A stretch of 64,000 nt of DNA from Pseudomonas sp. R84. Its GTDB lineage: Bacteria > Pseudomonadota > Gammaproteobacteria > Pseudomonadales > Pseudomonadaceae. The notes beneath the pieces were generated by a model that saw nothing but the letters and a program-made list of their open reading frames with translations, did not search any database and had not been told where the DNA came from. Shown in pieces: positions 55,924-64,000 of the stretch; the stretch's first letter is position 1; each line of letters opens with the position of its first letter. The translations under genes and the position numbers were made by a program. The stretch is taken from NCBI RefSeq assembly GCF_009834515.1, contig NZ_CP019426.1, forward strand, positions 3,709,501-3,773,500. Direction: 5' to 3'.

Positions 55924-56856
55924 CTATTTCGGAATCAATGCCCCCGGCACCTGAATCACCCGGCTCGCCAACTGATGCCCCGCCTCGGCAGCCTCCACCG
56001 GACTCCCGCCCAGCAATCGACTGGCCAGATACCCCGCACTGAACGAATCCCCCGCCGCCGTGGTGTCCACCACTTTTTCGACCTTCTGCGCCGGCACCTC
56101 GAATGACTCGTCATCACAGCGAATCAAACAGGCTTCGCCGCCACGCTTGAGCACCACTTCCGGCGTTCCGAACTGCGCATAAGCGGCAAACACCGCCGCG
56201 CAATCGGTGAAACCGAACAGCGCCTGCTCGTCATCCACCGTCAATAACGCCAGATCAACGTAGGGCAATACGCTGCGATACGCCGCCCGCGCGTCTTCGA
56301 CAGTGGCCCACAGGCGTGGCCGGTAATTGTTGTCGAAAACAATGCGCGCATCACGCTGCCGCGCCTCGATGAGGGTCTGGATCAGTTTTTCCCGGCCCGA
56401 TGCGCCGAGCACAGCGAGGGTAATGCCGCTGAAATACAGCACATCGTAATCCGGCAAAGCCGCCAGAATCGGTTCGGCTGCCGGGGTGGTGAAACAGTCG
56501 CGAACCGCTGCTTCGTTGCGCCAATAGAGAAAACGCCGCTCGCCATTGGCATCGGTCTGAATGCAATACAGGCCCGGCAGGCGACCCGGTAGACGTTGTA
56601 CCAGATCGAGCCCAATGCCCTCGTCGGACCAGATCTGGCACATGGCATCGCTGAAGCTGTCGTCACCCAATGCGGTGACGTAGTCGACCTGGGCCTTGTC
56701 ACCCATCGCGCGGGACAGGTACACCGCGGTGTTCAGGGTGTCGCCGCCGAAGCTTTGCTGCAGACTGCCGTCGGCACGCTGCTGCAGTTCGATCATGCAC
56801 TCGCCGATCAGGGCGATGCGCGGGGTGTTCGGGCCCAAGGGGCTAAGGGTGTTCAT
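55924..56856 (-). CDS. kdgK: PfkB-family sugar kinase, probable 2-dehydro-3-deoxygluconokinase
   Basis: The 310-residue ribokinase-fold enzyme has GGDTLNTAVYLSRAMG near the start and the catalytic-base motif DTTAAGDSFSAGYLA near the end. RIALIGECMIEL is the usual opening of KDG kinases, which phosphorylate 2-keto-3-deoxygluconate to KDPG for the Entner-Doudoroff pathway. It is the last gene of the minus-strand cluster that begins at 62675, consistent with use of a KDG-forming substrate. Confidence 0.82.
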   Translation of the reverse strand: MNTLSPLGPNTPRIALIGECMIELQQRADGSLQQSFGGDTLNTAVYLSRAMGDKAQVDYVTALGDDSFSDAMCQIWSDEGIGLDLVQRLPGRLPGLYCIQTDANGERRFLYWRNEAAVRDCFTTPAAEPILAALPDYDVLYFSGITLAVLGASGREKLIQTLIEARQRDARIVFDNNYRPRLWATVEDARAAYRSVLPYVDLALLTVDDEQALFGFTDCAAVFAAYAQFGTPEVVLKRGGEACLIRCDDESFEVPAQKVEKVVDTTAAGDSFSAGYLASRLLGGSPVEAAEAGHQLASRVIQVPGALIPK

Positions 56857-56899
56857 CTTGTGCTGTCTCTAGTTGATCGATGGTGTCTGGACTGGCGCC

Positions 56900-56964
56900 T
56901 TCGCGAGCAAGCTCGCTCCCACAGGGGAATGCATTCCAAGTGTGGGAGCGAGCCTGCTCGCGAA
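56900..56964. repeat. REPIN, copy 4
   Basis: TTCGCGAGCAAGCTCGCTCC(CACA) at 56900-56923 and its complement at 56941-56964, with one change in the left arm. It lies between the kinase gene and the dehydratase-like gene, inside the cluster. Confidence 0.93.
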
Positions 56965-56987
56965 TGGCCGCGACTCGGTCTCAAGCT

Positions 56988-58202
56988 TTAGAAACAAGTT
57001 TCCATGCTCTCGATCACCGACAACTGCTCATCCACCAACAACCCCACGCGCCACTTGTCGAACGTCAGGCACGGGTGCGACGTACCAAAGGAAATGATGT
57101 CGCCAACGCGTAATTCAACGCCCGGCGCCACCGTCATGAACGCGTGCTGATCCATCACTGCCGTGACCTTGCACGCACCGACGTCATCGCCCAGCGCCGG
57201 CACCACACCCGCCTTGTAGCGCAGCAACGGCACAGGCAACCCGGCATCGTACGCCACGTCGCGTTTGCCCAAGGCGATCACCGCAAAGCCTGGCTCGGGC
57301 AACGACTGCACGTGCGCCCAGACTTCCAGCGCAGGGCGCAATCCTTCGTGCAAATCGCTGCGACGGTCGAGCACGCAGCACTGCGCCTCTTTGTAGATAC
57401 CGTGGTCATGCGCTACGTAACTGCCCGGACGCAACACGCTAAGGAAGCGCCCAGCCGCATTCTGCGCTTCGAACGATTCGGCAATCAGGTCGTACCACGC
57501 CGAACCCGAGGCGGTGATGATCGGCTTGGCGATCGCGAACGCGCCGCTGTTCTGCAACTGCACCGCCAGACGCACCAGCGACGCGGCGAATTCACGAATG
57601 CCGCTGACCGCGTGATCGCCGTGAATCACCCCTTCGTAGCCTTCGATTCCGGTCAGGGCCAGCGCCGGTTGCGCGTTGATCGCCTTGGCCAGCTCGATGA
57701 CTTCCTGCTCGCTGCGGCAACCGCAACGCCCGCCGATCACGCCGTATTCGATCATCACGTTCAGCTTCGCCCCACGCGAAGCGAAGTAGGCGCCGAGGTC
57801 AGCGACGTTGTCCGGATGATCGACCATGCAATAGAAATCGAACGACGGATCGGCCAGCAGATCGGCAATCAGTGCCATGTTCGGCGTGCCGACCAATTGG
57901 TTGGCCATCAGCACGCGGCGCACACCATGGGCGTAAGCGGCGCGGGTCTGGGTCGCGCTGGCGAGGGTGATGCCCCAGGCGCCAGCGTCGAGCTGGCGCT
58001 TGAACAGCACCGGCGTCATGCTGGTTTTGCCGTGGGGCGCGAGTTCCGCACCGCTGTCGCTGACGAACTTCTGCATCCAGCGGATGTTGTGCTCCAGCGC
58101 TTCGCGATGCAGCACCAGCGCCGGCAGGCTGACGTCACGCGTCAGGTGCGCACCGATGGCGGCGTCGCCCTTGTCCCCGGCAGTATTGATGGCAGTGGTC
58201 AT
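56988..58202 (-). CDS. PLP- and zinc-dependent D-amino-acid dehydratase-like enzyme (DSD1 type), probable D-glucosaminate dehydratase
   Basis: The 404-residue protein has an alanine-racemase-like barrel with PLP lysine K59 (LAPHGKTSM) and a C-terminal zinc pair H376/C378 in SFGTSHPCLTFDKW, as in D-serine dehydratases of the DSD1/D-threonine aldolase class. I start at ATG 58202 (GAGGAG upstream); GTG 58217 overlaps the ribosome site. A PLP D-glucosaminate dehydratase that yields 2-keto-3-deoxygluconate is known from P. fluorescens. The neighbours (ABC importer, RidA, KDG-type kinase) make that the best guess; D-serine or D-threonine are alternatives. Confidence 0.78.
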   Translation of the reverse strand: MTTAINTAGDKGDAAIGAHLTRDVSLPALVLHREALEHNIRWMQKFVSDSGAELAPHGKTSMTPVLFKRQLDAGAWGITLASATQTRAAYAHGVRRVLMANQLVGTPNMALIADLLADPSFDFYCMVDHPDNVADLGAYFASRGAKLNVMIEYGVIGGRCGCRSEQEVIELAKAINAQPALALTGIEGYEGVIHGDHAVSGIREFAASLVRLAVQLQNSGAFAIAKPIITASGSAWYDLIAESFEAQNAAGRFLSVLRPGSYVAHDHGIYKEAQCCVLDRRSDLHEGLRPALEVWAHVQSLPEPGFAVIALGKRDVAYDAGLPVPLLRYKAGVVPALGDDVGACKVTAVMDQHAFMTVAPGVELRVGDIISFGTSHPCLTFDKWRVGLLVDEQLSVIESMETCF

Positions 58203-58241
58203 GGTCGAACTCCTCACTTTTGCGGCCGCAGGCAGCCGCGG

Positions 58242-59006
58242 TTATTCGTTGATGCGCCGGGCGAGGCTGTTGGCGCTCTCGATCAGCACCCGGCGATAGT
58301 CGTTGTAATTGTTCTTCGCATCGGCCCGAGGGGCGACGATGCACAAGGTGCAAATGGCCACGCCTTGCGGATCTTTTACCGGCGCGGCGAAGCAATGGGT
58401 AAAGGTGTCGGCAACACTGTCGAAGGAGAAGAATCCGTCGATGCCGGCCTGACGGATTTCCGCGAGAAAACGTTCTAGAGGCAAACGCTCGCCATCGGGC
58501 AGGATGAAGTCGTCTTCGTCGATCAGGTCAATGATCTGTTGATCGCTCAAGTGCGCGAGCAGCAGGCGTCCGGAAGCCGTCCACGGGATTGGCGCGTTTT
58601 CGCCGATGTCTGAGGAAATGCGGAAATGCCGCTCGCCCTCCTTCATCAATGCCACCGTGTATTTGCGCCCGTTGAGCAGGCACATCTGCGCGGTTTCATG
58701 GGTCTGGCTGACGATCTCCTGCAAGGCGTGATCGGCCTCGCGGCTGAGGTCGAAATGTCGCAGGTGCGCCTGACCGAGAAAGTACAACTGCCGGCCGAGA
58801 TAGACGTGACCGTCCTTGCCCACCGGTTCCAGAATCCGTCGTTCCAGCAGCGAAGCGACCAGCTCGTAGACCGTGGATTTCGGGCTGCCGATGCCGTTGG
58901 CGATGTCGTTCGGACGCAGCGGCTGGCCGACCTCCTTGAGGAAATCGAGGATATCGAACGCCCGGTCCAGACCGCGGGCCCGGCGTTTGATGGTGTCTTC
59001 GGTCAT
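58242..59006 (-). CDS. IclR-family transcriptional regulator
   Basis: The 254-residue regulator has an N-terminal winged helix (LDFLKEVGQPLRPNDIANGI, PKSTVYELVASLLERR) and a C-terminal effector domain ending NYNDYRRVLIESANSLARRI. IclR proteins bind pathway sugars or acids and often repress catabolic operons. It sits upstream of the dehydratase-like gene, separated from RidA by a MITE-like element. A dyad in the promoter of the first cluster gene (62699-62738) is a candidate operator. Confidence 0.9.
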   Translation of the reverse strand: MTEDTIKRRARGLDRAFDILDFLKEVGQPLRPNDIANGIGSPKSTVYELVASLLERRILEPVGKDGHVYLGRQLYFLGQAHLRHFDLSREADHALQEIVSQTHETAQMCLLNGRKYTVALMKEGERHFRISSDIGENAPIPWTASGRLLLAHLSDQQIIDLIDEDDFILPDGERLPLERFLAEIRQAGIDGFFSFDSVADTFTHCFAAPVKDPQGVAICTLCIVAPRADAKNNYNDYRRVLIESANSLARRINE

Positions 59007-59075
59007 TTCAGTGGGTTCCCATTCAAAGTCGCCGGATGGTAACTGGCCCTTGGTGTTGTGTCAGTTGGATTGCTG

Positions 59076-59204
59076 CCCTCACCCCCCGCCCTCTCCCAGA
59101 GAGAAAGAGCCTGACCGTATCGATGTAAATGTAAGCGTCATACGCAAAATCCGCATCGATACAGATCAGTCCCCTCTCCCTTGGGAGAGGGTTAGGGTGA
59201 GGGG
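59076..59204. repeat. MITE-like palindromic repeat, second copy
   Basis: Ends CCCTCACCCCCCGCCCTCTC(CC) and GGGAGAGGGTTAGGGTGAGG(GG) are near-complementary. An inner inverted repeat around GTATCGATG and CATCGATAC brackets the centre. The terminal sequences match those at 2420-2594; the inner sequence differs. It separates the IclR gene from ridA. Confidence 0.7.
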
Positions 59205-59230
59205 CTGCGGCCTAAGCAACGCAGCAATTT

Positions 59231-59620
59231 TCAAGCCTTTTTCTTGTACGCAATGCAGTCGATCTCGACCTTGCAGTCGACCATCATGCTCGCCTGCACA
59301 CAGGCCCGCGCCGGGGCGTACTCGGGTTTGAAGTACTCGCCGAAAACCTTGTTGAAACTGCTGAAATCCCGCGGATCGTCCAGCCACACGCCGGCACGCA
59401 CCACATCTTCCAGGCCGTAACCGGCCTCTTCGAGAATCGCGATCAGGTTTTTCATGGTCTGGTGAGTCTGCTCGACGATGCCGCCGACAATGATCTCGCC
59501 ATCCACCGCCGGCACCTGGCCGGACACATGCAGCCAGCCATCCGCTTCAACGGCGCGGGCGAATGGGCGTGGCTGACCGCCAGCGGCGGTGCTGCCGGTG
59601 CCGTAACGCGTAATGCTCAT
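59231..59620 (-). CDS. RidA-family enamine/imine deaminase
   Basis: The 129-residue trimeric protein has SGQVPAV...GDIVEQT-type blocks (SGQVPAVDGEIIVGGIVEQT) and the substrate arginine in APARACVQASM. RidA proteins hydrolyse reactive enamines such as 2-aminoacrylate released by PLP dehydratases, so its place beside a PLP dehydratase-like gene fits. It lies 31 bases downstream of the ABC ATPase gene. Confidence 0.92.
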   Translation of the reverse strand: MSITRYGTGSTAAGGQPRPFARAVEADGWLHVSGQVPAVDGEIIVGGIVEQTHQTMKNLIAILEEAGYGLEDVVRAGVWLDDPRDFSSFNKVFGEYFKPEYAPARACVQASMMVDCKVEIDCIAYKKKA

Positions 59621-59651
59621 GGGTGTTTCTCCTGATTGAAAAAGTGAAAAA

Positions 59652-60443
59652 TTAAAACCGCGTGCTTTTGAGGAACTCAGCCAGACGCGGCGATTGCGGG
59701 CGTTCGAACAGCTCCTTGGGAGCCCCCTGCTCTTCGATTCGCCCCTGATTCATGAAAACGATCTTGTCCGAGACCTCGAAGGCGAAACGCATTTCGTGGG
59801 TCACCAGCAACATGGTCATGCCGTCTTCGGCCAGGCCCTTGATGACGTTGAGCACTTCGCCGACCAGTTCCGGGTCGAGGGCTGAAGTGACTTCGTCGAA
59901 CAGCATCAGACTCGGGTTCATCGCAATGGCCCGGGCGATCGCCACGCGCTGTTGCTGACCGCCGGACAACTGACCGGGAAAGTGATTGCGCCGCTCCAGC
60001 AGGCCGACGCGTTCCAGCCATTTTTCCGCGAGGACGACGGCTTCGTCCTTGTGCATTTTCTTCACTTTGAGCAAGCCCAGGGTGACGTTCTGCAAAGCGG
60101 TCAAATGCGGGAACAGGTTGAACTGCTGGAACGCCATGCCGGTCATTGCACGATGGCGGGCGATGACTTTTTCCGCATGCCGCACACGCTTGCCGTTGAC
60201 CTCGTCATAGCCGATGGATTCACCGTCGAGCAGGATCTGCCCGCCCTGGAATTCTTCGAGCATGTTCACGCAACGCAGCAGCGTGGTTTTGCCTGAACCG
60301 CTGGAGCCGATCAGCGTCACGACGTTGCCGCGCTGCATGCTCAGGTCGACGCCCTTGAGCACTTCGACCGCGCCGTACTGTTTGTGCAGGCCACGGATGT
60401 CCAGCAACGCCTGATTCTGAGGGGAAACTTGAGCTTGAGTCAT
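59652..60443 (-). CDS. Polar amino-acid-type ABC transporter ATP-binding protein
   Basis: The 263-residue ATPase has Walker [13 protein letters not shown]-loop [10 protein letters not shown], signature [14 protein letters not shown], and Walker [13 protein letters not shown]. It belongs to the GlnQ/HisP-type family. Its ATG overlaps the upstream permease stop by 4 bases. Confidence 0.95.
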   Translation of the reverse strand: MTQAQVSPQNQALLDIRGLHKQYGAVEVLKGVDLSMQRGNVVTLIGSSGSGKTTLLRCVNMLEEFQGGQILLDGESIGYDEVNGKRVRHAEKVIARHRAMTGMAFQQFNLFPHLTALQNVTLGLLKVKKMHKDEAVVLAEKWLERVGLLERRNHFPGQLSGGQQQRVAIARAIAMNPSLMLFDEVTSALDPELVGEVLNVIKGLAEDGMTMLLVTHEMRFAFEVSDKIVFMNQGRIEEQGAPKELFERPQSPRLAEFLKSTRF

Positions 60444-61102
60444 GGCAGGGCCACCCGCTTTTCAATGTGCCGGCCGAGTAATTCGATGCCGTAGTTGATG
60501 ACGAAAAACAGAAAACCGGCGAACAGGTAGAACTCCAGGGTCATGAAGTTCCGGGCGATGATCTGTTGGGTGCTGAGGAGCAATTCGGCGACGCCGATCA
60601 CCGACAACAAGGTCGAAGCCTTGACGATTTCGGTGGACGAATTGACCCAGGTCGGCAGGATCTGCCGCAATGCCTGAGGCAACAGCACGTAGCCGAGGGA
60701 TTGGTAGAACGTCAGACCGATGGCTTTGCTCGCTTCCATTTGCCCGCGCGGCAACGCTTGCAGCGCACCGCGAACAATCTCGGCGACGTGAGAGCCGCAA
60801 AACAGCGTCAGGCCCAAGGCCCCGGCCTGAAATGCGCTGATCTGCCAACCGAGTGCCGGCGCCATATAGAAGCAGGCCAGCACCAATACAAACACCGGTG
60901 TGCCGCGAATCAGATCGACGTAAAAACGGAACGGCGCGCGCATCCAGAACTTGCCGTAGGTCAGCACCAGCCCGGTAACCACGCCGAGCATCGTGCCGAG
61001 CAGAATCGCCAGCGCCGACACTTGCACACTGGTCAAAAAACCCTGCCACAGCGGTTCGCGCGCGACCCACAATTCATGTAACCAACTTGGAGATTCGTAC
61101 AT
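60440..61102 (-). CDS. Amino-acid-type ABC transporter permease 1
   Basis: The 220-residue HisM/GlnP-type permease has about five membrane segments and the EAA loop [20 protein letters not shown]. It pairs with the next permease gene, 9 bases upstream, as a heterodimer. It overlaps the ATPase gene by 4 bases. Confidence 0.94.
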   Translation of the reverse strand: MYESPSWLHELWVAREPLWQGFLTSVQVSALAILLGTMLGVVTGLVLTYGKFWMRAPFRFYVDLIRGTPVFVLVLACFYMAPALGWQISAFQAGALGLTLFCGSHVAEIVRGALQALPRGQMEASKAIGLTFYQSLGYVLLPQALRQILPTWVNSSTEIVKASTLLSVIGVAELLLSTQQIIARNFMTLEFYLFAGFLFFVINYGIELLGRHIEKRVALP

Positions 61103-61111
61103 CGCAGCCTC

Positions 61112-61774
61112 CTATCGGCGGATCGCCAGACGCTGCTCGAGGTAACGCAGCAGCATGGCAATGAGGTAACAGGCCGCGACATACAACGCCGTGGTCACCA
61201 GCCAGGTTTCAATCACCCGGTAGCTTTCGACGTTGATCTTGCGCGCGTAATAGGTCAGCTCCGGCACTGCAATTGCGGCGGCCAGCGAGGTGTCCTTGAA
61301 CAGCGAGATGAAGTTGTTCGACAGTGCTGGCAAGACATTGCGCAGCATCACCGGAACGGTGACGTACGCCTTGACCTGCCACTCGCCGAGACCGATGGCC
61401 AACCCGGCTTCGCGCTGGCCCTTGGGGATGCTCAGCAAACCACCACGGAACACTTCGGTCAGGTACGCCCCGGCATACAACGAGAGCGTGATGATGAACG
61501 AGGGAATCTTGTCCAGACGAATGCCAAGACTCGGCAAGGCAAAGTAGATCAACAGAATCAACACCAGAATCGGCGTGTTACGCACCACCGTGACGTACAC
61601 CGAAGCCAGCACCCGCAAGGCGCGATGCTTGGAGAGCAAGGCAAACGCCATCAGCAGGCCGATCACGCAGCCGATGGCGATCGACACCAAGGCCAGCTCA
61701 AGCCCCAGACCGAGCCCCGCCAGCAAGGTGTCGAAATCGCGCCACACGGCGGCAAAGTTCAACTGATAGTTCAT
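61112..61774 (-). CDS. Amino-acid-type ABC transporter permease 2
   Basis: The 220-residue permease of the same family has the EAA loop GGLLSIPKGQREAGLAIGLG. I start at ATG 61774 (NYQLNFAAVWRDFDTLLAGL); the longer frame adds 16 residues without support. It follows the binding-protein gene by 52 bases. Confidence 0.94.
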   Translation of the reverse strand: MNYQLNFAAVWRDFDTLLAGLGLGLELALVSIAIGCVIGLLMAFALLSKHRALRVLASVYVTVVRNTPILVLILLIYFALPSLGIRLDKIPSFIITLSLYAGAYLTEVFRGGLLSIPKGQREAGLAIGLGEWQVKAYVTVPVMLRNVLPALSNNFISLFKDTSLAAAIAVPELTYYARKINVESYRVIETWLVTTALYVAACYLIAMLLRYLEQRLAIRR

Positions 61775-61826
61775 GGTCAGCAGTACCTTGGGCGGGGCGA
61801 TGTGAGGTCGCCCCACCCTCACGGGA

Positions 61827-62675
61827 TCATTTGAATTCGACTGGGAAACCGATCGCTGGCGAAGGCAGATCTACACCGAACCATTGCTTGAACGACGCCG
61901 CGTAGGTCGGGAACTCAACGCCCGTCATGGCTTCATGCAATGCGGTGTTGACGAAGTTGAGCCAGTCCTGATCGCCGCGTTTCACCGCACACGCGTAGGT
62001 CTGCGGGCTCCACGCATAGCTTGGGCTGCGGTAGCGGCCGGGGTTCTGCACCATCAGGTATTTGACCGAAGACTGGTCGGTGGCGGCGGCATCGGCGCGG
62101 CCGGAGTTAACAGCCTGATACATCAGGTCGACGCTGTCGTACTGATCGACCTTGGCTTTTGGCAGTGCCTGATGCACCAGCTCTTCGGCATAGACGTTTT
62201 GCAGCACCGCCACGGTGACGCTGTCGCCGCCGGCTTGCAGGTCTTCGATTTCCTTGTACTTGCTGTTGTTCGGCAACAGCAGGCCAACGCCTTCGCGGTA
62301 GTACGGCAAGGTGAACGCGACTTGCTGCGCGCGGCTGGCGGTAACGGTGATGAACTGGCAGCTCATGTCGACTTTGTCGGTGAGCAGATTGGGAATCCGC
62401 GCATCGGACGACTGCACCACGAACTCGACCTTGCTCGGGTCGTTGAACAGACCCTTGGCGACGATTCTGGCGATGTCGATATCAAAGCCCTGCAACTTGC
62501 CGTCCGCGCCCTGAAAGTGCCACGGCGCATTGGTGCTGCCGGTGCCGACAATCAATTTGCCACGGGCCAGAACACTGTCGAGCTTGCTGTCGGCGGCCTG
62601 GGCCATACCCATGACAGCGGACGAAGCCGCAAGAACAAAAACACATGCTTTGAACAACGAAGGACGGCGATGCAT
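61827..62675 (-). CDS. ABC transporter periplasmic substrate-binding protein
   Basis: The 282-residue protein starts with a signal peptide (HRRPSLFKACVFVLAASSAVMGMAQA, cleaved before ADSK) and has the family-3 solute-binding fold (LIVGTGSTNAPWHFQGADG, LQGFDIDIARIVAKGLF). ATG 62675 has GGAG 8 bases upstream. It is first in the minus-strand catabolic cluster, and its promoter region carries an IclR-operator candidate. The ligand is inferred to be D-glucosaminate or a related amino acid. Confidence 0.94.
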   Translation of the reverse strand: MHRRPSLFKACVFVLAASSAVMGMAQAADSKLDSVLARGKLIVGTGSTNAPWHFQGADGKLQGFDIDIARIVAKGLFNDPSKVEFVVQSSDARIPNLLTDKVDMSCQFITVTASRAQQVAFTLPYYREGVGLLLPNNSKYKEIEDLQAGGDSVTVAVLQNVYAEELVHQALPKAKVDQYDSVDLMYQAVNSGRADAAATDQSSVKYLMVQNPGRYRSPSYAWSPQTYACAVKRGDQDWLNFVNTALHEAMTGVEFPTYAASFKQWFGVDLPSPAIGFPVEFK

Positions 62676-62698
62676 GGCAAGCACTCCAGAATTGTGTT

Positions 62699-62738
62699 TA
62701 TTCCGCTATACCGGAACACGGTTTGCTACTACGGAATA
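62699..62738. promoter_or_regulatory. IclR-operator candidate upstream of the ABC cluster
   Basis: TATTCCG (62699-62705) and CGGAATA (62732-62738) form an outer dyad, and TTCCG-CTATAC-CGGAA (62701-62716) an inner one. IclR regulators often bind short TTCC/GGAA dyads. No matching copy was seen elsewhere. The rest of the gap, 62739-63012, has no gene or strong signal that I can find. Confidence 0.4.
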
Positions 62739-63012
62739 GACAGCAGAAAGTGTGCCACAGGATTGTTGGAGAATCTGTAGTGCAATGAAATGTTTTCGAA
62801 ATCAAAGAGATGCAGAAACAGACAGCGCCGCTGCTTCCAGAGACGCCAAGTAGACTCGCTACCGTAGGCTACACACGCCGGGTATTCGCGCCACATTTCG
62901 AGGCGCCCTGCACAAAACAAGGCGCGTTGCACCTGTCAGGTCTGACAGTAGGCGGACGCCTCGCGCTGGATTACCGTCAAGAGATACAGCTACACCTGAA
63001 ACGGAGATTCTG

Positions 63013-63450
63013 ATGAGCGCGAATATCCCTCTCGCTACTTTGCCGCCCACCTACCGCAAAGCCCTGAAAACCTGGCGCCCGGTAATCCTGTATTTCGCCA
63101 ACGAACATTGCCCCGCCTGCGAATGGGCCGGGCCGATTTTTCGCCAGACGGCCGAGCCATACCGGCATCGCGCCAATATCTACATGCTCAATACCAGCGA
63201 GTCCCCGCGCCATCCGCTGGTCACCGGCACGCCCACCGTGCTGTTTTACAAGAACGGTAGACTGGTGAAAAAACTCAAAGGCATCGGCACCGAAGAAACC
63301 CTCGCACGGGATTTCGCCGAGCATATCGGCAAGACCAAAGCGCCCGTTGCGCCTCGCAAACAGCTGCATGACCTGCCTTGGCTGCGTCAGACACTTCGTA
63401 CTCTGCGCACTGTTGCACGTGCTCGCTTGCGGAAATTCCTCGACCGGTGA
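63013..63450 (+). CDS. Thioredoxin-like protein with CPAC active site
   Basis: The 145-residue cytosolic thioredoxin fold has C-P-A-C in FANEHCPACEWAGPIF and the cis-proline in VTGTPTVLFY. The extra C-terminal tail (about 110-145) is basic (RQTLRTLRTVARARLRKFL). CPAC differs from the usual CGPC, suggesting a specialised oxidoreductase. GGAG precedes ATG 63013. Partners are unknown. Confidence 0.85.
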   Translation: MSANIPLATLPPTYRKALKTWRPVILYFANEHCPACEWAGPIFRQTAEPYRHRANIYMLNTSESPRHPLVTGTPTVLFYKNGRLVKKLKGIGTEETLARDFAEHIGKTKAPVAPRKQLHDLPWLRQTLRTLRTVARARLRKFLDR

Positions 63451-63600
63451 CCACCAGTATCGGTGAGACCCGGGTCGAGGATTGCGATTCGCTGAATCAG
63501 GCGGCGCTCAAGGCGTAAGGGGCGTTGTTTGCGTCAAAGCATATCGGGAAGGATCGCTACACTTTTCATCAGTGAATACTGCGGTGCCTGAACCCAAGCA

Positions 63601-63663
63601 TTCGCGAGCAGGCTCGCCCCCCTTTGAAACGCATTCCATTGTGGGAGCGAGCCTGCTCGCGAA
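63601..63663. repeat. REPIN, copy 5 (left arm degenerate)
   Basis: The left arm TTCGCGAGCAGGCTCGCCCC loses the match after GCTCGC; the right arm (63640-63663) is intact. The spacer keeps the GCATTCCA-type sequence seen in copies 3 and 4. Confidence 0.88.
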
Positions 63664-63695
63664 GAGGCCGGGACAGTCAGTAGAGAACTCAAGTA

Positions 63696-64000
63696 TTACG
63701 CGGCAGCACGCACCAACAACACCCGAGTCACCCGCCGCTCTTCCACGGCTTTGACCGTCATCTGCCAGCCCTCCAGCTCCAGACGGTCACCGATCACCGG
63801 CAATCGATCCAGCAGGCTCATCACCAACCCGGCCATGGTCTGATAGTCCTCGGTCGGCTGCGCACCAAACCCGGTGCGCTGGCGCACGCGCGACAGGTTC
63901 AATGCACCACTGACGATAAACCCGCCCTGCTCCTCGACCACGTCCGGGCCTTCGACTTCGCTGGCATCCGGCAACTCACCGGCAATCGATTCGAGGATGT
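63696..64000 (-). CDS. C-terminal part of a CorC/HlyC-domain membrane-protein family gene (5' end outside window)
   Basis: The frame is open on the minus strand to base 64000 and ends at 63696. Visible residues (ILESIAGELPDASEVEGPDV, then GALNLSRV and PTEDYQTMAGLVMSLLDRLP, then LEGWQMTVKAVEERRVTRVL) are the transporter-associated CorC/HlyC domain that follows CBS domains in hemolysin-like and TerC-fused proteins. The membrane part and CBS domains are outside the window, so the exact subfamily is open. Confidence 0.8.
   Translation of the reverse strand, partial: ILESIAGELPDASEVEGPDVVEEQGGFIVSGALNLSRVRQRTGFGAQPTEDYQTMAGLVMSLLDRLPVIGDRLELEGWQMTVKAVEERRVTRVLLVRAAA

Noticed and set aside
57144..58478. 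444-residue open frame antisense to the dehydratase-like gene
   Set aside because: The minus-strand gene has PLP and zinc motifs; the plus frame has none and reads into the IclR gene.

Overview
The window looks like a chromosomal segment of a Pseudomonas of the fluorescens complex. Three things point there: an MvaT/MvaU-type silencer, a gacA-uvrC-pgsA-tRNA(Gly,Cys,Leu) block with the same order as the enterobacterial uvrY-uvrC-pgsA-glyW-cysT-leuZ block, and repeated short inverted elements (REPIN type, core GCGAGCAGGCTCGC) between genes. Most genes are GC-rich housekeeping or catabolic genes. There is no prophage, CRISPR array, IS element or plasmid backbone. The first and last genes are cut by the window edges.

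Layout. 1-10 kb: end of an EAL phosphodiesterase, mvaU-like silencer, DUF4946-like exported protein, gloA, ahpF/ahpC peroxide defence, a divergent tyrosine-recombinase / KfrA-like pair, gor, galU. 10-15 kb: small lipoproteins and conserved small proteins, then an alkylation-repair group (2OG-Fe(II) oxygenase, alkB, ada) with the same 48-bp promoter layout in front of the oxygenase gene and in front of ada, and an AcuI-type reductase. 15-25 kb: large Trp/Gly-rich exported protein, flavin-dependent NPD oxygenase, modABC behind a ModE-type palindrome, topoisomerase IB, ABC-F ATPase. 25-30 kb: small hypothetical genes, three tRNAs, pgsA, uvrC, gacA. 30-36 kb: acetyltransferase and nitrilase-fold amidase, then a DAHP synthase gene behind two aromatic-rich leader peptides and an attenuator-like terminator; a repeat protein, a P. 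fragi-type lipase, a small parvulin. 36-42 kb: yejABEF-like peptide importer.

41.7-47.8 kb is a 3-hydroxybutyrate/acetoacetate utilisation locus: an HbcR-like sigma-54 activator that is frameshifted here, twin 16-bp palindromes split by a REPIN, a -24/-12 promoter, a GntP-type permease, 3-hydroxybutyrate dehydrogenase and acetoacetyl-CoA synthetase. 47.8-51.6 kb holds a single, compositionally odd 1257-residue protein with a zincin HELFH motif, which I read as a toxin candidate. 51.7-55.8 kb: PilU-like ATPase, hybrid histidine kinase, second small parvulin.

55.9-62.7 kb (minus strand) is a catabolic cluster: amino-acid-type ABC importer, RidA, IclR regulator, PLP/zinc D-amino-acid dehydratase-like enzyme and PfkB (KDG-type) sugar kinase. 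I infer D-glucosaminate use: import, PLP-dependent dehydration/deamination to 2-keto-3-deoxygluconate, imine clean-up by RidA, then phosphorylation into the Entner-Doudoroff pathway. The window ends with a thioredoxin-like protein and the C-terminus of a CBS/CorC-domain membrane protein.

Most noteworthy: the duplicated Ada-type promoter element next to an Ada protein lacking three of the four zinc cysteines; the two-leader arrangement before the DAHP synthase; the broken activator with a REPIN between its putative binding sites; the giant HELFH protein; and the recombinase/KfrA pair with a palindrome-rich shared promoter region.
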